Positions 27,545 to 36,668 of a stretch of 64,000 bases of DNA are shown here, piece by piece. Position numbers and translations under genes: made by a program. Positions within the stretch are counted from its first letter, which is position 1, and each line of letters opens with the position of its first letter. The stretch covers positions 1 through 64,000 of the forward strand of contig CAVOGC010000010.1 in assembly GCA_963695105.1 (NCBI GenBank). The letters are read 5' to 3'. Below the pieces are notes generated by a model that was given only the letters and a program-made list of their open reading frames with translations, did no database searches and was not told the origin of the DNA. The DNA comes from Competibacter sp963695105 (GTDB taxonomy: Bacteria; Pseudomonadota; Gammaproteobacteria; Competibacterales; Competibacteraceae).

Positions 27545-28756
27545 TTAAAATGTCGTCACGAAATCGGCGCCCACGCACAACGCCCAGGCCACTTCGCCGG
27601 GATTGATCAGCTTGCCGGCGGCGATGACCCGGACCCGCTCGCGCAGGCCGTATTCGCTCAAGGTGTCCACCACCAGCGGCAAGCTTTCCTGGATCGGCAG
27701 GCCCACGTAGTCGAGCAGGCTCATCGGCGCCGCGCCGGTGCCGCCGTCGGCGCTGTCCACCGTGATGAAGTCGGGGGCGCTGGTCGGACCTCGACGGTTG
27801 ATCTCCCGACCCAGTTCATCGAGCCAGCGCGAATCGCCGATCACCAGCTTGAAGCCGGTGGGCTTGCCGGTGATGGCGCGAACCCGAGCGACGAAATCCA
27901 GTAGCGCCGCCGCGTCGGCGATGTCGGGATGACGATTGGGACTGCGCGAATCCTGGCCGGGCGGAATGCCGCGGATGGCGGCGATTTCCGGCGTGACCTT
28001 GACTGCGGGCAGGATGCCACCCTTGCCCGGTTTTGCCCCTTGGCTCAGCTTGATCTCGAACAGGCGGACCTGAGAATGAGCGGCTACCGCGCGCAGTTTA
28101 TTTTCGTCCAGAGCACCCCACTGGTCGCACGCCCCGTATTTCGCGGTCCCGATCTGGAACACCAGGTCGGCGCCGCCCGCCAGGTGATAGGGCGACAGCC
28201 CGCCCTCACCGGTGTTGAGCCAACAACCGGCTTGTCGCGCTCCTCTCGACAGCGCGCGTACCGCCGGCTGGGAAATCGCGCCGTAGCTCATGGCGGAGAT
28301 GTTGAAAAAGCTGGGCGCCGCATACGGCTGGGGGCAATCCGGGCCGATGGTTAGCGGCTCGACCGCTGTGGGTTCGGCGTCGAGCGCGGGAAAGGCGGCG
28401 TTGGCGAACAGGACGGCGCCCGGCGGACGCAGATCGCGGGTGGAGCCGAACGGTTGGGTATTGTCCAGATTTTTCGCCGCCCGGTAGACCCAGGCGCGTT
28501 GCGCCCGGTTGAAGGGCATCTCCTCCCGATCCATGGCGGAAAAATACTGACGGAAGAACACGCCCAGATGTTCCAATCGGTAGCGCAACCGCCCGATCAC
28601 CGGGAAATTGCGACGAATGGCATGTTGAGTCTGGGTGATGTCGATGATGTAAAGCACGGCGACCAGCAGGATGCCGACGCCGATGGCGAAAACGAACAAA
28701 GCCGCCATCACGGCCAGAAACGTGGTGATAAAGCCGGGTAGATCGAAGGTAACCAT
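27545..28756 (-). pseudogene. FMN-binding glutamate synthase-like protein, 3'-truncated
   Basis: The first 403 aa match the GltS/GOGAT FMN-domain family: an N-terminal membrane helix, then PSFFNISAMSYGAISQPAVR, NTGEGGLSPYH, ISQ-type flavin-site blocks (FEIKLSQGAKPGKGGILPA), DFITVDSADGGTGAAP and ALCVGADFV. Translation stops at VTTF, just where the family continues with the FMN phosphate site and an iron-sulfur cysteine cluster; about 120 residues are missing. The DNA after the stop is AT-rich and in no frame resembles the lost part, so this is a real break and not a one-base shift. ATG 28756 with GGAGA 7 nt upstream is the start. Probably non-functional. Confidence 0.75.
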
Positions 28757-28922
28757 GGCAAATCTCCGGGTCGGCAAGCCTGTGCCGCGACCGCCATTCT
28801 AGCGCGCTGTCTACCTGATGATTGCTAGGAACGTGCTGGATTGAAAACGTCTTTCGAACTATGGAATCCGCATTTATCTTTTGTAAATCAGAAGCTTTCT
28901 GTAATTTTATCCCTGGATGAAC

Positions 28923-28928
28923 TATACT
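28923..28928 (+). promoter_or_regulatory. Candidate -10 element of the AAA/protease pair
   Basis: TATACT lies 33 nt before the GTG start in an AT-rich stretch. No good -35 box sits at the right distance, so an activator or foreign promoter is possible. Confidence 0.35.
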
Positions 28929-28961
28929 TGTTTAAATAGATTTGTCTAACGAGGGCTTAAG

Positions 28962-29957
28962 GTGGCGAGCGCGGAACAACTCAAGGCGTTGTTAAAATCC
29001 CACATGAGTGGCGACGACGCGCGGTTTTTCTCGGTTGCCATGCAAGTCGCGGCGCATGAGGCAAAGCTTGGCCATGGAAAACTGGCGGAAGAGCTACGCG
29101 CACTGATCGACCAGGCTAAAACGCAAAGTTCAGTGGATGCTTTGTCTCGCAAGGCGGTTCCCATCGCGCGGCCTCGCGGCGAATTAGCCAATCTCCTCGA
29201 AGCATCATTTCCGAAAGCGCGTCTGTCCGACATGGTCTTGGATAGCCTGATTGAATTTCGGCTGGAACGCATCATTAAGGAACAGCGCTACTTTGCAAAA
29301 ATTCGTGAGCACGGATTGTCACCACGCCGAAAGCTACTTTTGGTTGGCCCGCCGGGAACCGGAAAGACCCTGACAGCCTCGGTACTCGCGGGCGAACTGG
29401 GTATCCCGCTATTTCTGGTCCGGCTCGACGCGTTGATCACCAAGTACATGGGAGAGACGGCCGCCAAGTTACGTCAAGTGTTCGATGCGGTCTCGGAGGT
29501 GCGGGGTATCTACTTCTTCGATGAGTTTGACGCCATCGGCTCGCAGCGCGGTTTGACCAACGATATCGGAGAAATTCGGCGAGTGCTGAACAGCTTCCTT
29601 CAGATGCTCGAACAAGATCGGTCAAGCAGCATGATTATCGCAGCGACCAACCATCCGGAGATCCTTGATTACGCCCTGTTTCGTCGGTTCGACGATGTGG
29701 TCGAATACGGTTTGCCGAATCGCGATCAGGCAATCGCACTGCTTAAGACCAAGCTGCTTTCCTTCAGTCCGCCGGTAGTGGATTGGGAACACCTTGCCGA
29801 CCATGCGAATGGCTTGAGTTACGCTGAAATTACCCGTGCCGTGGAAGAAGCGATCAAAGACGCGATCATTCATGACCGTAACATTCTCTCGGAGCAGGAA
29901 CTCGGGCGTGCTCTGGGCGAGCGTCGAGCTATCAACGAGCGGCTCGGTTCAAAGTAA
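28962..29957 (+). CDS. AAA ATPase of a two-gene protease module (IetA-like)
   Basis: Product of 331 aa with an N-terminal helical region and one AAA domain. Walker A GPPGTGKT is at residues 129-136, Walker B FFDEFDAIG has Asp187/Glu188, and a sensor-1 (IIAATNHPEIL) and arginine-finger region (FRRFDD) are present. It resembles FtsH/Rix7-like AAA proteins found next to subtilases. GTG start with GAGGG 6 nt upstream. The subtilase gene follows after 15 nt. This pair has the composition of IetAS, reported as an anti-phage defence system. Codon third positions are visibly less GC-rich than in flanking genes, suggesting transfer. Confidence 0.85.
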   Translation: MASAEQLKALLKSHMSGDDARFFSVAMQVAAHEAKLGHGKLAEELRALIDQAKTQSSVDALSRKAVPIARPRGELANLLEASFPKARLSDMVLDSLIEFRLERIIKEQRYFAKIREHGLSPRRKLLLVGPPGTGKTLTASVLAGELGIPLFLVRLDALITKYMGETAAKLRQVFDAVSEVRGIYFFDEFDAIGSQRGLTNDIGEIRRVLNSFLQMLEQDRSSSMIIAATNHPEILDYALFRRFDDVVEYGLPNRDQAIALLKTKLLSFSPPVVDWEHLADHANGLSYAEITRAVEEAIKDAIIHDRNILSEQELGRALGERRAINERLGSK

Positions 29958-29972
29958 TAGTCGACAAACAAG

Positions 29973-32477
29973 ATGACGGATAATCAACGAGATCAACGCC
30001 CGCATTTCATCTTATCGGGATACGCTAAGACTGAAAAATTTCGCTCGGTCTCGTCTGGTGGAGGTCGCCCGTCACTATCCCCATTGAACCGCGCCATCCA
30101 TGGTGCTGCCTTGCTGAGGCAGATTGCCCGACTCAAGCCGATAGCGGAGACAGCCAAGCAAGATCAGGAAGACATCGGTCTCGATAACGGTCTTGGAATT
30201 CAAGTCCAGTTCGCCAGCCAACCGGGGATTGAGTTGGCCTTCGAGAGCTTGGCCCGCGAGCGATCCGGTATCGAACTGCTCAATGTCAAGCATGAAGATG
30301 GGATCACCAGCGCCACGGTATTCGTTCCAGACGGCAAGCTGGACGTGTTCGAGAAGCTGCTCAAGGAGTACCTCGAAAAAAATACCAAGCCAAGCGAGAA
30401 ACATCCGAACGGACGCCCGAAACACCAGGATCTGGTCGAAACCATTCGGGAAATTCGCGCCGCCGAGCTTCTCGCCCTATGGACTGATTCTCTTGAATCT
30501 TTCCCTATCACCGATGACGAGGCGATCTGGTGGGAGACGTGGCTTCCGGTTCGCGGTAATCGCAAGATGGAGGTCGCTCGCTTTCGCTCCGTGGCGGAAA
30601 AAATTGGATTTCAGGTCGCGAGCGCGGAGTTGGAATTTCCTGAGAGGACGGTCCTTCTGACGCATGGTACGAAAGGCCAGATGAAGCGTTCGGTCATGCT
30701 GCTCAATCATGTTGCTGAACTACGCCGCGCCAAGGAAACCGCAGAGTTTTTCGACTCTCTCTTGCCCATCGAGCAGCAAAAATGGGTTGAGGAACTGCTG
30801 GGTCGAATCGATTTTTCAGCCGAAAATATGTTGGTGCCTTACATCTGCATATTGGACACGGGTGTCAATCGTGGACATCCGTTATTGGCGCCCGTCTTGG
30901 CGTCAGGTGACGTGCATACCGTCGATCCGAACTGGGGTGTTGATGATCAGGAGGGTCATGGAACTGCAATGGCAGGGCTAGCCTTGTACGGAGACCTGAC
31001 GGATGTGATGGGCTCCGCTGGTTCGGTACGGCTCAATCATCGCTTGGAGTCGGTGAAACTCCTTCGAAAGGATGGAGATAACCAGGGAGAGCATTTCGGC
31101 GCCCTTACAGTTGAGGCGGTTTCACGACCAGAGGTGACAGCCCCGCATCGATCGAGGGTGTTCAACATGGCGGTGACCACCAAGGATAACCGTGATCGTG
31201 GGCGGCCATCGGCTTGGTCGGGAGCCATCGACAGTCTTGCAGCAGATTGGTCGGGAGATGGTGGCGCTCCGAGGCTAATCGTCGTCGCGGCTGGCAATAT
31301 CAATGACCCTGGTTCCTGGCTCGATTACCCTGACAGTAACAGTACTGATGGTATCCATGACCCTGGGCAAGCGTGGAATGCTCTTACCATCGGTGCCTAC
31401 ACCGAAAAAACCCTTATAGCCGAAGAAGATGCACAAGCCTGTGACCCGATTGCCCCAGTGGGTGGTTTGAGCCCTTTCAGCACTACTTCGGCGACTTGGG
31501 GAAGGCACACCCCGCTCAAGCCAGATGTGCTTTTTGAAGGCGGAAACGCCGCCAAGGACGCGATTAGTGCCTGCTGGATGCACAGTCTGTCCTTGTTGAC
31601 GACCTATCTCGCGCCGCAAGAACGCTTGTTGACCACGACCAATGCGACCAGTGCCGCGACTGCGTTATGCGCACGCATGGCTGCTCAACTGATGGCTGCG
31701 TACCCAAAACTCTGGCCAGAGACAATCCGGGCGTTAATTGTCCATTCCGCCCGATGGTCGGATGCAATGGTACAGACGTTCAAGATAGATGATAGGAAAA
31801 GCGGTGGTATCCGTAATCTGATCCAACATTGTGGCTTTGGCGTGCCCGATCTGGATCGTGCAATGTGGAGCGCTGCGAACTCATTGACCTTGATCGTACA
31901 GGAATCATTACAGCCATTCGAACAAGAAAGGGACGGCATTAAGACGCGGGATATGAGTCTCCATGAACTGCCATGGCCTCTTCTGGATCTGCAAGCACTC
32001 GGTGAAACAGAAGTGGAGATGCGCGTCACGCTCTCTTACTTTGTTGAGCCGAATCCGGCCGAACGTGGTAGCAAAGGCCGGTACCGTTACGAATCGCACG
32101 GCTTGCGTTTCGATGTCAAACGCCCGACAGAATCACTAGAGGACTTGCGCAAGCGGATTAATCGGTTGGCGCGCGATGAAGAAGAGGGTACACGCACTAC
32201 CTCCACCGATTCCGGTTGGATACTCGGTCCCCAGTTGCGTCACCGGGGGTCAATCCATTGTGATATCTGGCGGGGTACGGCGGCGGACTTGGCCGAGCGT
32301 GGTATCTTGGTGATTTATCCCGCGCTCGGTTGGTGGAAAACGCGCGCCGCTCTACGGCGTTACGACAAAACATGTCGGTATGCGCTGGTGGTATCCATCC
32401 TTGCTCCGGAAATCAAAATTGATCTGTATAATACTGTACTCAACCAGATCACGGTGCCTGCATCGATTTTGGTCTGA
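29973..32477 (+). CDS. Subtilisin-like serine protease (S8) of the AAA module (IetS-like)
   Basis: Large cytosolic-type protease (834 aa, no signal peptide). The catalytic triad is visible: Asp295 in ICILDTGVNRGHP, His329 in EGHGTAMAG and Ser560 in NATSAATAL, with oxyanion Asn442 in VVAAGN. The 290-residue N-terminal domain is not a typical prodomain and may sense or bind substrate, and a C-terminal beta-rich region follows the protease fold. It is 15 nt downstream of the AAA gene, so one transcript is likely. Substrate unknown; in IetAS-type systems ATPase and protease act together in phage defence. Confidence 0.87.
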   Translation: MTDNQRDQRPHFILSGYAKTEKFRSVSSGGGRPSLSPLNRAIHGAALLRQIARLKPIAETAKQDQEDIGLDNGLGIQVQFASQPGIELAFESLARERSGIELLNVKHEDGITSATVFVPDGKLDVFEKLLKEYLEKNTKPSEKHPNGRPKHQDLVETIREIRAAELLALWTDSLESFPITDDEAIWWETWLPVRGNRKMEVARFRSVAEKIGFQVASAELEFPERTVLLTHGTKGQMKRSVMLLNHVAELRRAKETAEFFDSLLPIEQQKWVEELLGRIDFSAENMLVPYICILDTGVNRGHPLLAPVLASGDVHTVDPNWGVDDQEGHGTAMAGLALYGDLTDVMGSAGSVRLNHRLESVKLLRKDGDNQGEHFGALTVEAVSRPEVTAPHRSRVFNMAVTTKDNRDRGRPSAWSGAIDSLAADWSGDGGAPRLIVVAAGNINDPGSWLDYPDSNSTDGIHDPGQAWNALTIGAYTEKTLIAEEDAQACDPIAPVGGLSPFSTTSATWGRHTPLKPDVLFEGGNAAKDAISACWMHSLSLLTTYLAPQERLLTTTNATSAATALCARMAAQLMAAYPKLWPETIRALIVHSARWSDAMVQTFKIDDRKSGGIRNLIQHCGFGVPDLDRAMWSAANSLTLIVQESLQPFEQERDGIKTRDMSLHELPWPLLDLQALGETEVEMRVTLSYFVEPNPAERGSKGRYRYESHGLRFDVKRPTESLEDLRKRINRLARDEEEGTRTTSTDSGWILGPQLRHRGSIHCDIWRGTAADLAERGILVIYPALGWWKTRAALRRYDKTCRYALVVSILAPEIKIDLYNTVLNQITVPASILV

Positions 32478-32488
32478 CGACATCTTTA

Positions 32489-34288
32489 TCAAAGCAGCCA
32501 CCCGGATTTTGAATCCGATATCCAGAGAAATTTAGCCAACGAACGCAGCCGTCCACCATTTGCGCACCGAGTTGACCAGATGAATATGCCGCGCCGCTCG
32601 CAGGTCGGCGAGGTCAGGATACGCTCGCGAATGTGGCCGGCGGCCAGCAGCCAGTCGCGAAACGTGCCGGCCAATAGACCGCTCGTCACCGGTGGAGTGA
32701 ATCGTTCGCCGTCCAGGTCCAGCACCAGATTCGCCGTGCTGGCCTCGGTCAGTTCCCCGTGTTCGTTCCACAGGATGACCTCGTCGCAATCCGGCCGCGA
32801 CGCGCGGGCGGCGGCGTAGGCCTCGCGCCGGCTGGTTTTGTGGTACAGCCAGATCGAGTTGGAATCGACGGGGGTCTTGGCCAGACCGATTCGCACCGGT
32901 GGCGGAGATGTCTCCTGTGTCAGTGTGACTACCTCCAGCGTGAATGCGCCGTTCCGATTGACCAGCAGCCGGATTTTGCTCGCCGCATTTAAAGTCGTCG
33001 CCAATTCGCTTAGCCGGGCCTCGACGGCGGGCCGGTCGAGCGGGACCTTGAAGTAAATCGCAGTGTCCGCCAACCGCGCCAGATGCGTTTCCAGCAGGAA
33101 ATAGCCATCGCCCGGTTCCCACAGCAGCGATTCCAGCAATTGAAACTGGGGTTGCCGCGCAGTCAGCACACGGGCCTTGAGCAGACATTCCGCGTACTCG
33201 TCGCCGGCATCGGAATCCCAGACCACGCCGCCGCCCACGCCGTAGCTCGCCCGCCGCCGTTCGCGGTCGATCAGCGCCGTGCGAATGGCGACATTGAAGC
33301 GCGCCCGCCGCTTCGGGCCGATCCAGCCGATGGCCCCGGTGTACACGCCACGCGGTTGCGGTTCCAGTTCCCGAATGATTTGCATGGTGCGCACCTTGGG
33401 TGCGCCGGTGATCGAGGCGCAGGGAAACAGGCTGGCCAGAATCTCCACCACCGAGGCCCGGGTTCGGGCGGTGACGGTGGAAGTCATTTGCAGCAGGGTG
33501 GGGTAGCGCTCGACCGCGAACAAGCGGGGCACGGCCACGCTGCCGGTTTCGGCCACCCGGCCCAGATCGTTGCGCAGCATGTCCACGATCATCAGGTTTT
33601 CGGCCCGGTTTTTGACGGATTGCCGCAGATCGGCCATCCGCGCCTCGTCTTCCGCCAAGGTCCGTCCGCGCGCTGCCGTACCCTTCATCGGCTGCGTGGT
33701 CAAGCGCTCGCCATCCAGTTGAAAAAACAGTTCCGGCGAGGCCGAGCAGACCGCAAACCGGCCGGTGTCGATAAAAGCGGCGTGCTCCCCCTGCTGCGCC
33801 GTCGCCAGATCGACGAAGAACGGCCACGGGTCGCCCGCGAACGCCGCTTGGAGTGGAAAGGTGTGGTTGACCTGATAGCTGTGGCCACGGGCCAGGTAAT
33901 CCTTGATGCGGCGGATGATCGTTGCATGGGCGGCGCGGTCGAGGGCGGGTTGCCAGGGACCTGTCGTATAGGACGCGGAGGACGGCGGATCGACCCATTC
34001 CGCCGCCCAATCATCGAGGATTTCCACATGTTCATACAGACCAAACCAAAGCAGCGGCAGGTCCGGCAGCGGGGCATGGACGGCCAGGCCATGGGCGGCG
34101 GCGGCTTCGTAGGCGATGAAGCCGGCGGCGGTCAGGCCGTGCTGGTTGACGGCCGTTTCGACGGCTTGCAGCGCCGGGATGACTTCATCCGGCCGCATGG
34201 CGACCACCACTTGCGCCGGCGCGGCGAACCGCAACCCGCGTGGGCCGTCCTGGATGAAGGCGTCGCCGGTCATGCCGTTTTCCGCCAT
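32489..34288 (-). CDS. pabB: Aminodeoxychorismate synthase PabB fused to PabC-like lyase, frameshift near 3' end
   Basis: The N-terminal about 370 aa form a chorismate-binding PabB domain (SYQVNHTFPL, GTAARGRTL, NRAENLMIVDMLRNDLGRVAETGSV, SITGAPKVRTMQIIRELE, NVAIRTALI). The C-terminal half is an aminotransferase class IV domain (PabC type; LLETHLARLADTAIYF, DEVILWNEHGELTEASTANL). This would make 4-aminobenzoate for folate from chorismate in one chain. After RERILT the reading frame is off by one: the neighbouring frame continues LADLRAARHIHLVNSVRKW, the family-like ending, and stops at 32532. One base appears missing near 32612. As written, the last about 45 residues are aberrant. Confidence 0.88.
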   Translation of the reverse strand: MAENGMTGDAFIQDGPRGLRFAAPAQVVVAMRPDEVIPALQAVETAVNQHGLTAAGFIAYEAAAAHGLAVHAPLPDLPLLWFGLYEHVEILDDWAAEWVDPPSSASYTTGPWQPALDRAAHATIIRRIKDYLARGHSYQVNHTFPLQAAFAGDPWPFFVDLATAQQGEHAAFIDTGRFAVCSASPELFFQLDGERLTTQPMKGTAARGRTLAEDEARMADLRQSVKNRAENLMIVDMLRNDLGRVAETGSVAVPRLFAVERYPTLLQMTSTVTARTRASVVEILASLFPCASITGAPKVRTMQIIRELEPQPRGVYTGAIGWIGPKRRARFNVAIRTALIDRERRRASYGVGGGVVWDSDAGDEYAECLLKARVLTARQPQFQLLESLLWEPGDGYFLLETHLARLADTAIYFKVPLDRPAVEARLSELATTLNAASKIRLLVNRNGAFTLEVVTLTQETSPPPVRIGLAKTPVDSNSIWLYHKTSRREAYAAARASRPDCDEVILWNEHGELTEASTANLVLDLDGERFTPPVTSGLLAGTFRDWLLAAGHIRERILTSPTCERRGIFIWSTRCANGGRLRSLAKFLWISDSKSGWLL

Positions 34289-34298
34289 CAAGGGCGAT

Positions 34299-34757
34299 TC
34301 AAGCCGCTTTTTCAGGCCGGTAGACGCCGTATTGTCCGCTGAAGGTCATCACCGCTTCGCCGCCGGAGCGGATAATCACCTCGACCGCCCAGCGGGCCTT
34401 GCCGCGCTGGCGGAGGCTTTGCAGGAATTTTTCGGTGGCGGCCGGGTCCGGCCGGGCGCATTCGGTCACGATGTCCTCCCGCAGCGGTTTCAGGAACTTC
34501 AATGTGCTGTCGGTGATGACGATCTCGGCGCGCTCGCCGTGTTCGTCCAGGGTGGCGCGGGTCAGCGCCCAGCCGGTGAGCGAGGCGATGGCCGCCATCG
34601 AGCCGCCGAAGGCGATGCCTTTGTCGTTGATGTTCGGCGCCAGTGGCGCGGTCATCGCCAACCCGGAATCGTCGTAGCGTTCCAGCCGCGCCTGCATGGC
34701 CCCAAACAGCGGGACGTGGTGGTTGAGATAGTCGTTGATTTCCTGCAGGTAGGACAT
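34299..34757 (-). CDS. Thioesterase, YiiD C-terminal domain type
   Basis: Product of 152 aa with the hot-dog-fold YiiD_C signature: an N-terminal LNHHVPLFGAMQARLERYDD, then NINDKGIAFGGSMAAIASLTGWAL. A thioesterase activity on acyl-CoA is inferred from fold only. ATG 34757 with GGGGAA upstream is preferred to a long N-terminal extension. It is 10 nt upstream of pabB on the same strand and divergent from the nitroreductase. Confidence 0.83.
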   Translation of the reverse strand: MSYLQEINDYLNHHVPLFGAMQARLERYDDSGLAMTAPLAPNINDKGIAFGGSMAAIASLTGWALTRATLDEHGERAEIVITDSTLKFLKPLREDIVTECARPDPAATEKFLQSLRQRGKARWAVEVIIRSGGEAVMTFSGQYGVYRPEKAA

Positions 34758-34885
34758 GACGGTTCCCCGTGGGCGGATGGAATGAACGGTTCGCAAGAAA
34801 ATGCGCCGGTATTTTCGCTTTTTTCCGGCTTGGCGTGGTCCTTTATAGAGCCTTGCAAAAACCAACAACCGGGAGATGTCTCCTC

Positions 34886-35491
34886 ATGCTCGAAAAACCC
34901 GCCGTCACCCAAATACCTGTCGCCGATCTCATCGCCCGCCGCTGGAGTCCGCGCGCCATCGCCGCCGACCAGCCCGTCAGCCACGAGCATTTGCTGGCGC
35001 TGCTGGAAGCGGCGCGCTGGGCGCCGTCCTGCTTCGGCGACGAACCGTGGCGCTATCTGGTCTGGGACCGCTTTCTCGATCCCGCCGGCTGGCAAAGCGC
35101 GTTTGAATGCCTGGCCGAAGGCAACCAGAGTTGGGTCAAAAACGCACCGGTGCTGCTGCTGTCGGTGGCGGCGCCGAACTTCGGCCACAACGACAAGCCG
35201 AACCGCTGGGCGCAATACGATACCGGCGCCGCCAGCGAAAACCTTTGCCTGCAAGCCACGGCGCTGGGCCTGGTGGCGCACCAGATGGGCGGTTTCGACC
35301 CCGACAAGGCCAAGACGACGTTTGCCATCCCCGCCGATCACGCCTGCATGGCGATGATCGCGGTCGGCCATCCCGCGCCCGCCGACGGCCTGCCGGATGC
35401 GCTGCGCGAGCGGGAACTGGCGCCCAGAACGCGCAAGCCGCTCGACCGGATCGTTTTCGCCGGCTGCTGGGGCAACGGTTTGCAGGCTTAG
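34886..35491 (+). CDS. Nitroreductase family protein
   Basis: FMN-dependent NAD(P)H oxidoreductase (201 aa). FMN-binding blocks are IARRWSPRAIAADQPVS, ARWAPSCFGDEPWRYLVW and the C-terminal FAIPADHACMAMIAVGHPA. The conserved DTGAASENLCLQATALGL helix is present. Physiological substrate unknown. GGGAG precedes ATG 34886 by 10 nt. Confidence 0.9.
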   Translation: MLEKPAVTQIPVADLIARRWSPRAIAADQPVSHEHLLALLEAARWAPSCFGDEPWRYLVWDRFLDPAGWQSAFECLAEGNQSWVKNAPVLLLSVAAPNFGHNDKPNRWAQYDTGAASENLCLQATALGLVAHQMGGFDPDKAKTTFAIPADHACMAMIAVGHPAPADGLPDALRERELAPRTRKPLDRIVFAGCWGNGLQA

Positions 35492-35579
35492 CAACTGTCG
35501 CCGTGCCCGGCGGTCGTATCCATCGTTTGCCCGATTCGTGTAGAGTGCGCTCCCTTGTTCGGGAGACGATGGATAGCCG

Positions 35580-36668
35580 ATGCCCATGACCCTGTCCGAT
35601 CGGCGCTCCGCCCGGGGCGCCAGCCGATATCTGCTTCGTTCCGTGCTGTTTCTGATCGCGCTGGCGGCGCTGGGGATATTTTTCCAGCGCCCACTGGCCG
35701 ACGCCTTCATGACCAACCCTTACTTGAACGGCACTGTCGCGGCCGTCTTTCTGTTTGGGGTGTCCTACACCTTCAAGGCGCTGGCGGACACGCTGTGGGA
35801 AGTCCGCTCCGCCGAACGGGCCGCCGCCATGACTTTGAAGGCCCGCCGCCGGGAATGGTCCCATGCCGAGGCCAACGAAGCTCTGCTGGAGGGCATCGGG
35901 CGCGGGGTCGGCGACTTTCTGCGCAAGATCCATCGGGTCGTCAGCCACGGCGACGCCGCCGCGACCTTGCCGTATCTGCTGGATTCGCTGGCCACCCGTG
36001 GCGACGACCAGCGGGCGCTGGTGCGCTATCTGGTCGGGGCGCTGGTGCTGCTCGGCCTGATCGGCACCTTCTACGGCCTGCTGCTGACCATCGCCGGAGT
36101 ACGCGACGTGATCGGCGGTCTGTCCACCGAGAAGGCGGCCGACACCATGACCTTGATCGCCAGCTTCAAGGATCGGTTGGCCGCGCCGCTGGGCGGCATG
36201 GGCACTTCGTTCTCGTCCTCGATGTTCGGCCTGCTGGCGGCGCTGGCGCTGAGCTTTCTGGAATTGCAACTGCTCCATGCCCAGAACCACCACCACGCCC
36301 AGATGGAGGCGCTGGTGGTCAGCGATCTGGTGCCGCTATGGCAGCCGGTGGTCACGGTCACCGCCAGCACCGAGACCATTTCGCCGCGCCATCTGGCGGC
36401 CCTGCTGCAAGCTACCACCGACCGGCTGGAGCGGGTGGCGGCGACCACCGAATATCTGGCCAATCGCGGCGAGGGCATCACCCGGGTCGCGGAGCAGATC
36501 GCCAGCCTGAGCGAACGGATCGAGTCCTTGCGGGCGACCTTGCGGGACATCGAAAACGACCGCACCGCCGACCTGCGGCACGAACTGCGCACCATCGCCC
36601 GCCTGCTGGCGCAGCAGCCGGGGACTGCCGTTCAGCGGGACGAGGACACCCATGCCTCGCAGGCGTGA
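35580..36668 (+). CDS. MotA/TolQ/ExbB-type proton channel subunit
   Basis: Product of 362 aa with about four membrane segments (near residues 17-37, 48-68, 147-171 and 210-233). The family core is LVGALVLLGLIGTFYGLLLT and GGMGTSFSSSMFGLLAALAL. A 130-residue C-terminal tail looks coiled-coil (TDRLERVAATTEYL, IASLSERIESLRATLRDIE) and would project into the cytoplasm. Overlaps the next gene by 17 nt, so the two subunits are made together. The layout recalls ZorA and other MotA-like stators more than TolQ. Confidence 0.82.
   Translation: MPMTLSDRRSARGASRYLLRSVLFLIALAALGIFFQRPLADAFMTNPYLNGTVAAVFLFGVSYTFKALADTLWEVRSAERAAAMTLKARRREWSHAEANEALLEGIGRGVGDFLRKIHRVVSHGDAAATLPYLLDSLATRGDDQRALVRYLVGALVLLGLIGTFYGLLLTIAGVRDVIGGLSTEKAADTMTLIASFKDRLAAPLGGMGTSFSSSMFGLLAALALSFLELQLLHAQNHHHAQMEALVVSDLVPLWQPVVTVTASTETISPRHLAALLQATTDRLERVAATTEYLANRGEGITRVAEQIASLSERIESLRATLRDIENDRTADLRHELRTIARLLAQQPGTAVQRDEDTHASQA

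Noticed and set aside
32532..34010. A 492-aa minus-strand frame overlapping pabBC
   Set aside because: It is the shadow frame of pabBC; only its last about 26 codons look like real protein, which is explained by the one-base shift.
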